Part shown: piece after piece, positions 59,127 through 60,259 of the stretch | Layout of the letters: each line of letters starts with the position of its first letter | Numbering within the stretch: the first letter of the stretch is position 1 | Assembly: GCF_018860755.1 (NCBI RefSeq) | Contig: NZ_JAHKPW010000003.1 | Span: 1-60,259 of the forward strand | Source: Colwellia sp. D2M02 | Lineage (GTDB): Bacteria; Pseudomonadota; Gammaproteobacteria; Enterobacterales; Alteromonadaceae | DNA length: 60,259 bases | Reading direction: 5' to 3' | Made by a program: the position numbers and the translations under genes | The notes under the pieces: model-generated | Databases searched by the model: none | Seen by the model: only the letters and a program-made list of their open reading frames with translations | What the model was told of the DNA's origin: nothing

Positions 59127-60006
59127 TACCTCTACTATGCAAGAGCAACCCAATAGCCAAGTATTACTCTCGGCAATACAGTTATCATCGTGTGCTGATG
59201 TTGAGATTAACTTACAAAGTATTGCTAAGCAGCTGAGCCAGTTAACTGAGCAGCAATTAGCTTCTGATTCACAAAATCACCAACATATTGTAGTACTGCC
59301 TGAATGTTGTTTACTGTTTGGCGCTAAAGATAGCGAACAGCTCAATTTAGCGCAAAAAACTGCCGATAATCAGTATTTACATCAGCAATTAGCAAAGTTA
59401 GCTAAACAATTTCAAGTGTACTTGGTGGCTGGCACTATTCCAATATTGGGCTCTCAAAATGATAAGTTTACCAACAGTAGCTGTGTTTTCTCACCACTAG
59501 GTGAACAGCTTGGGCGATATGATAAAATTCATTTGTTTGATGTAGAAGTAACTGATAATACGCAAAGCTATTGCGAGTCGCGTTATACCCAAGCCGGAGC
59601 TATTAACTATAGTAATATTAGTATTGTTAAAACTCCCTTAGTAAATATTGGTTTAACGGTTTGTTTTGATTTGCGCTTTCCTCAGTTATTTCAAAAATTA
59701 AGTCAACAAGGTGCCAACGTGATTACGGTACCGAGTGCTTTTACTCAAGTCACGGGCGAAGCACATTGGCAAACCTTATTACAAGCAAGGGCAATAGAAA
59801 ATCAAGTGTATATTATTGCAGCAGGACAAGAAGGTACTCATGAAAATGGTAGAAAAACATGGGGACACTCAATGATTATTAGTCCATGGGGTGATATTCT
59901 TACTTGCTTAGCGCAGGGAGAGGGCTTTATTAGTGCAGTATATGATCCAGCGCACCTTGCTGATATTCGTCAACGCATGCCATTAAAGTCGCCCTTATCA
60001 AAGTGA
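59119..60006 (+). CDS. Nitrilase-family carbon-nitrogen hydrolase (Nit-like)
   Basis: A 295-residue cytoplasmic amidase. The Glu-Lys-Cys triad is Glu62 in VVLPECC, Lys136 in RYDKIHLF and Cys182 in LTVCFDLRFP. The sequence resembles the Nit1/Nit2 group, whose members deaminate omega-amides or deaminated glutathione; the substrate here is inferred. ATG at 59119 overlaps yhdP by eight bases; a second ATG follows six codons later. Confidence 0.88.
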   Translation: MVNTSTMQEQPNSQVLLSAIQLSSCADVEINLQSIAKQLSQLTEQQLASDSQNHQHIVVLPECCLLFGAKDSEQLNLAQKTADNQYLHQQLAKLAKQFQVYLVAGTIPILGSQNDKFTNSSCVFSPLGEQLGRYDKIHLFDVEVTDNTQSYCESRYTQAGAINYSNISIVKTPLVNIGLTVCFDLRFPQLFQKLSQQGANVITVPSAFTQVTGEAHWQTLLQARAIENQVYIIAAGQEGTHENGRKTWGHSMIISPWGDILTCLAQGEGFISAVYDPAHLADIRQRMPLKSPLSK

Positions 60007-60259
60007 TGCGTGCAAACTAATAAACACACTGTAAAGTAAATCTATAGCGGATAAAGAACACGTAAAAAAGCATAAAGATAGTTACCTAAATAACCTGAAC
60101 TCGGTTTAAGAGATATTTAACAAGTTGAAATATCAGAAAAAATTATTTTTCTGAATCTCTAGCTTAATAGCTTTTCTTCTTTTCATATGATAAGCAAGGC
60201 AAATTTCGCGTCAATAGCTGGCCTATTGCAAGTAAATTTAACGAAGAAATTAGAAAAAG
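60007..60259. other. Gene-free end of window
   Basis: 253 bases without a gene. One perfect inverted repeat, TCAGAAAAA (60133-60141) with TTTTTCTGA (60146-60154), could be a weak hairpin; nothing else is seen. Confidence 0.5.

Overview
The window is a 60 kb stretch of AT-rich chromosome from a marine gammaproteobacterium of the Alteromonadales. Protein style and gene content (OmpR/EnvZ, PckA and Hsp33 next to a complete type II secretion operon, then an MSHA pilus locus leading into mreBCD-maf-rng-yhdP) fit the Colwellia/Thalassotalea group best, but I infer this from memory of the families and not from a database search. I see no phage, transposon, CRISPR array, tRNA or rRNA.

Layout. 1-3618: an attC-like or palindromic element at the window edge, then a divergent pair, an AsmA-like DUF748 envelope protein (minus) and an MscS channel (plus). 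3678-9118: a chitin/N-acetylglucosamine module of a sugar MFS permease, a GH20 hexosaminidase lipoprotein and a ROK kinase. 9199-12600: a TlpA-like thioredoxin, an unrecognised exported four-cysteine protein, and ompR-envZ. 12746-18177 (all minus): an S9 prolyl-oligopeptidase-like hydrolase, pckA, hslO and hslR. 18498-30501: gspC-D-E-F-G-H-I-J-K-L-M-N in the canonical order. 30534-31496 (minus): a PLP enzyme of the ACC-deaminase/D-cysteine desulfhydrase family. 31645-50072: the MSHA locus (mshI, a PilN-like gene, mshJ-K-L-M-N-E-G-F, then mshB-A-C-D-O-P-Q). 50316-60006: mreB-C-D, maf, rng, yhdP and a nitrilase-family amidase.

How the genes work together. The core of the window is two homologous envelope machines side by side on the same strand: the T2SS that exports folded enzymes across the outer membrane and the MSHA type IV pilus used for attachment. 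Each has its own secretin, ATPase, platform protein, PilM/N/O-like assembly proteins and set of prepilin-like proteins. The prepilin peptidase that both need is not in the window. MshE carries an N-terminal MshEN c-di-GMP module that GspE lacks, so only the pilus should answer directly to c-di-GMP. The hexosaminidase-permease-ROK module would handle chitin-derived sugars and could supply from outside what T2SS-exported chitinases release. The mre-rng-yhdP block is standard cell-shape and envelope housekeeping.

Nothing here is a clearly undescribed multi-gene system. The less ordinary signals are small: two untracked micro-ORFs whose stop codons overlap the starts of gspM and yhdP, a long multi-part hairpin in front of the major pilin gene mshA, a pair of matching operator-like palindromes upstream of pckA, an in-frame hexanucleotide microsatellite in mshI, an asparagine-rich insert in the MshL secretin, and an exported four-cysteine protein upstream of ompR that I cannot assign.
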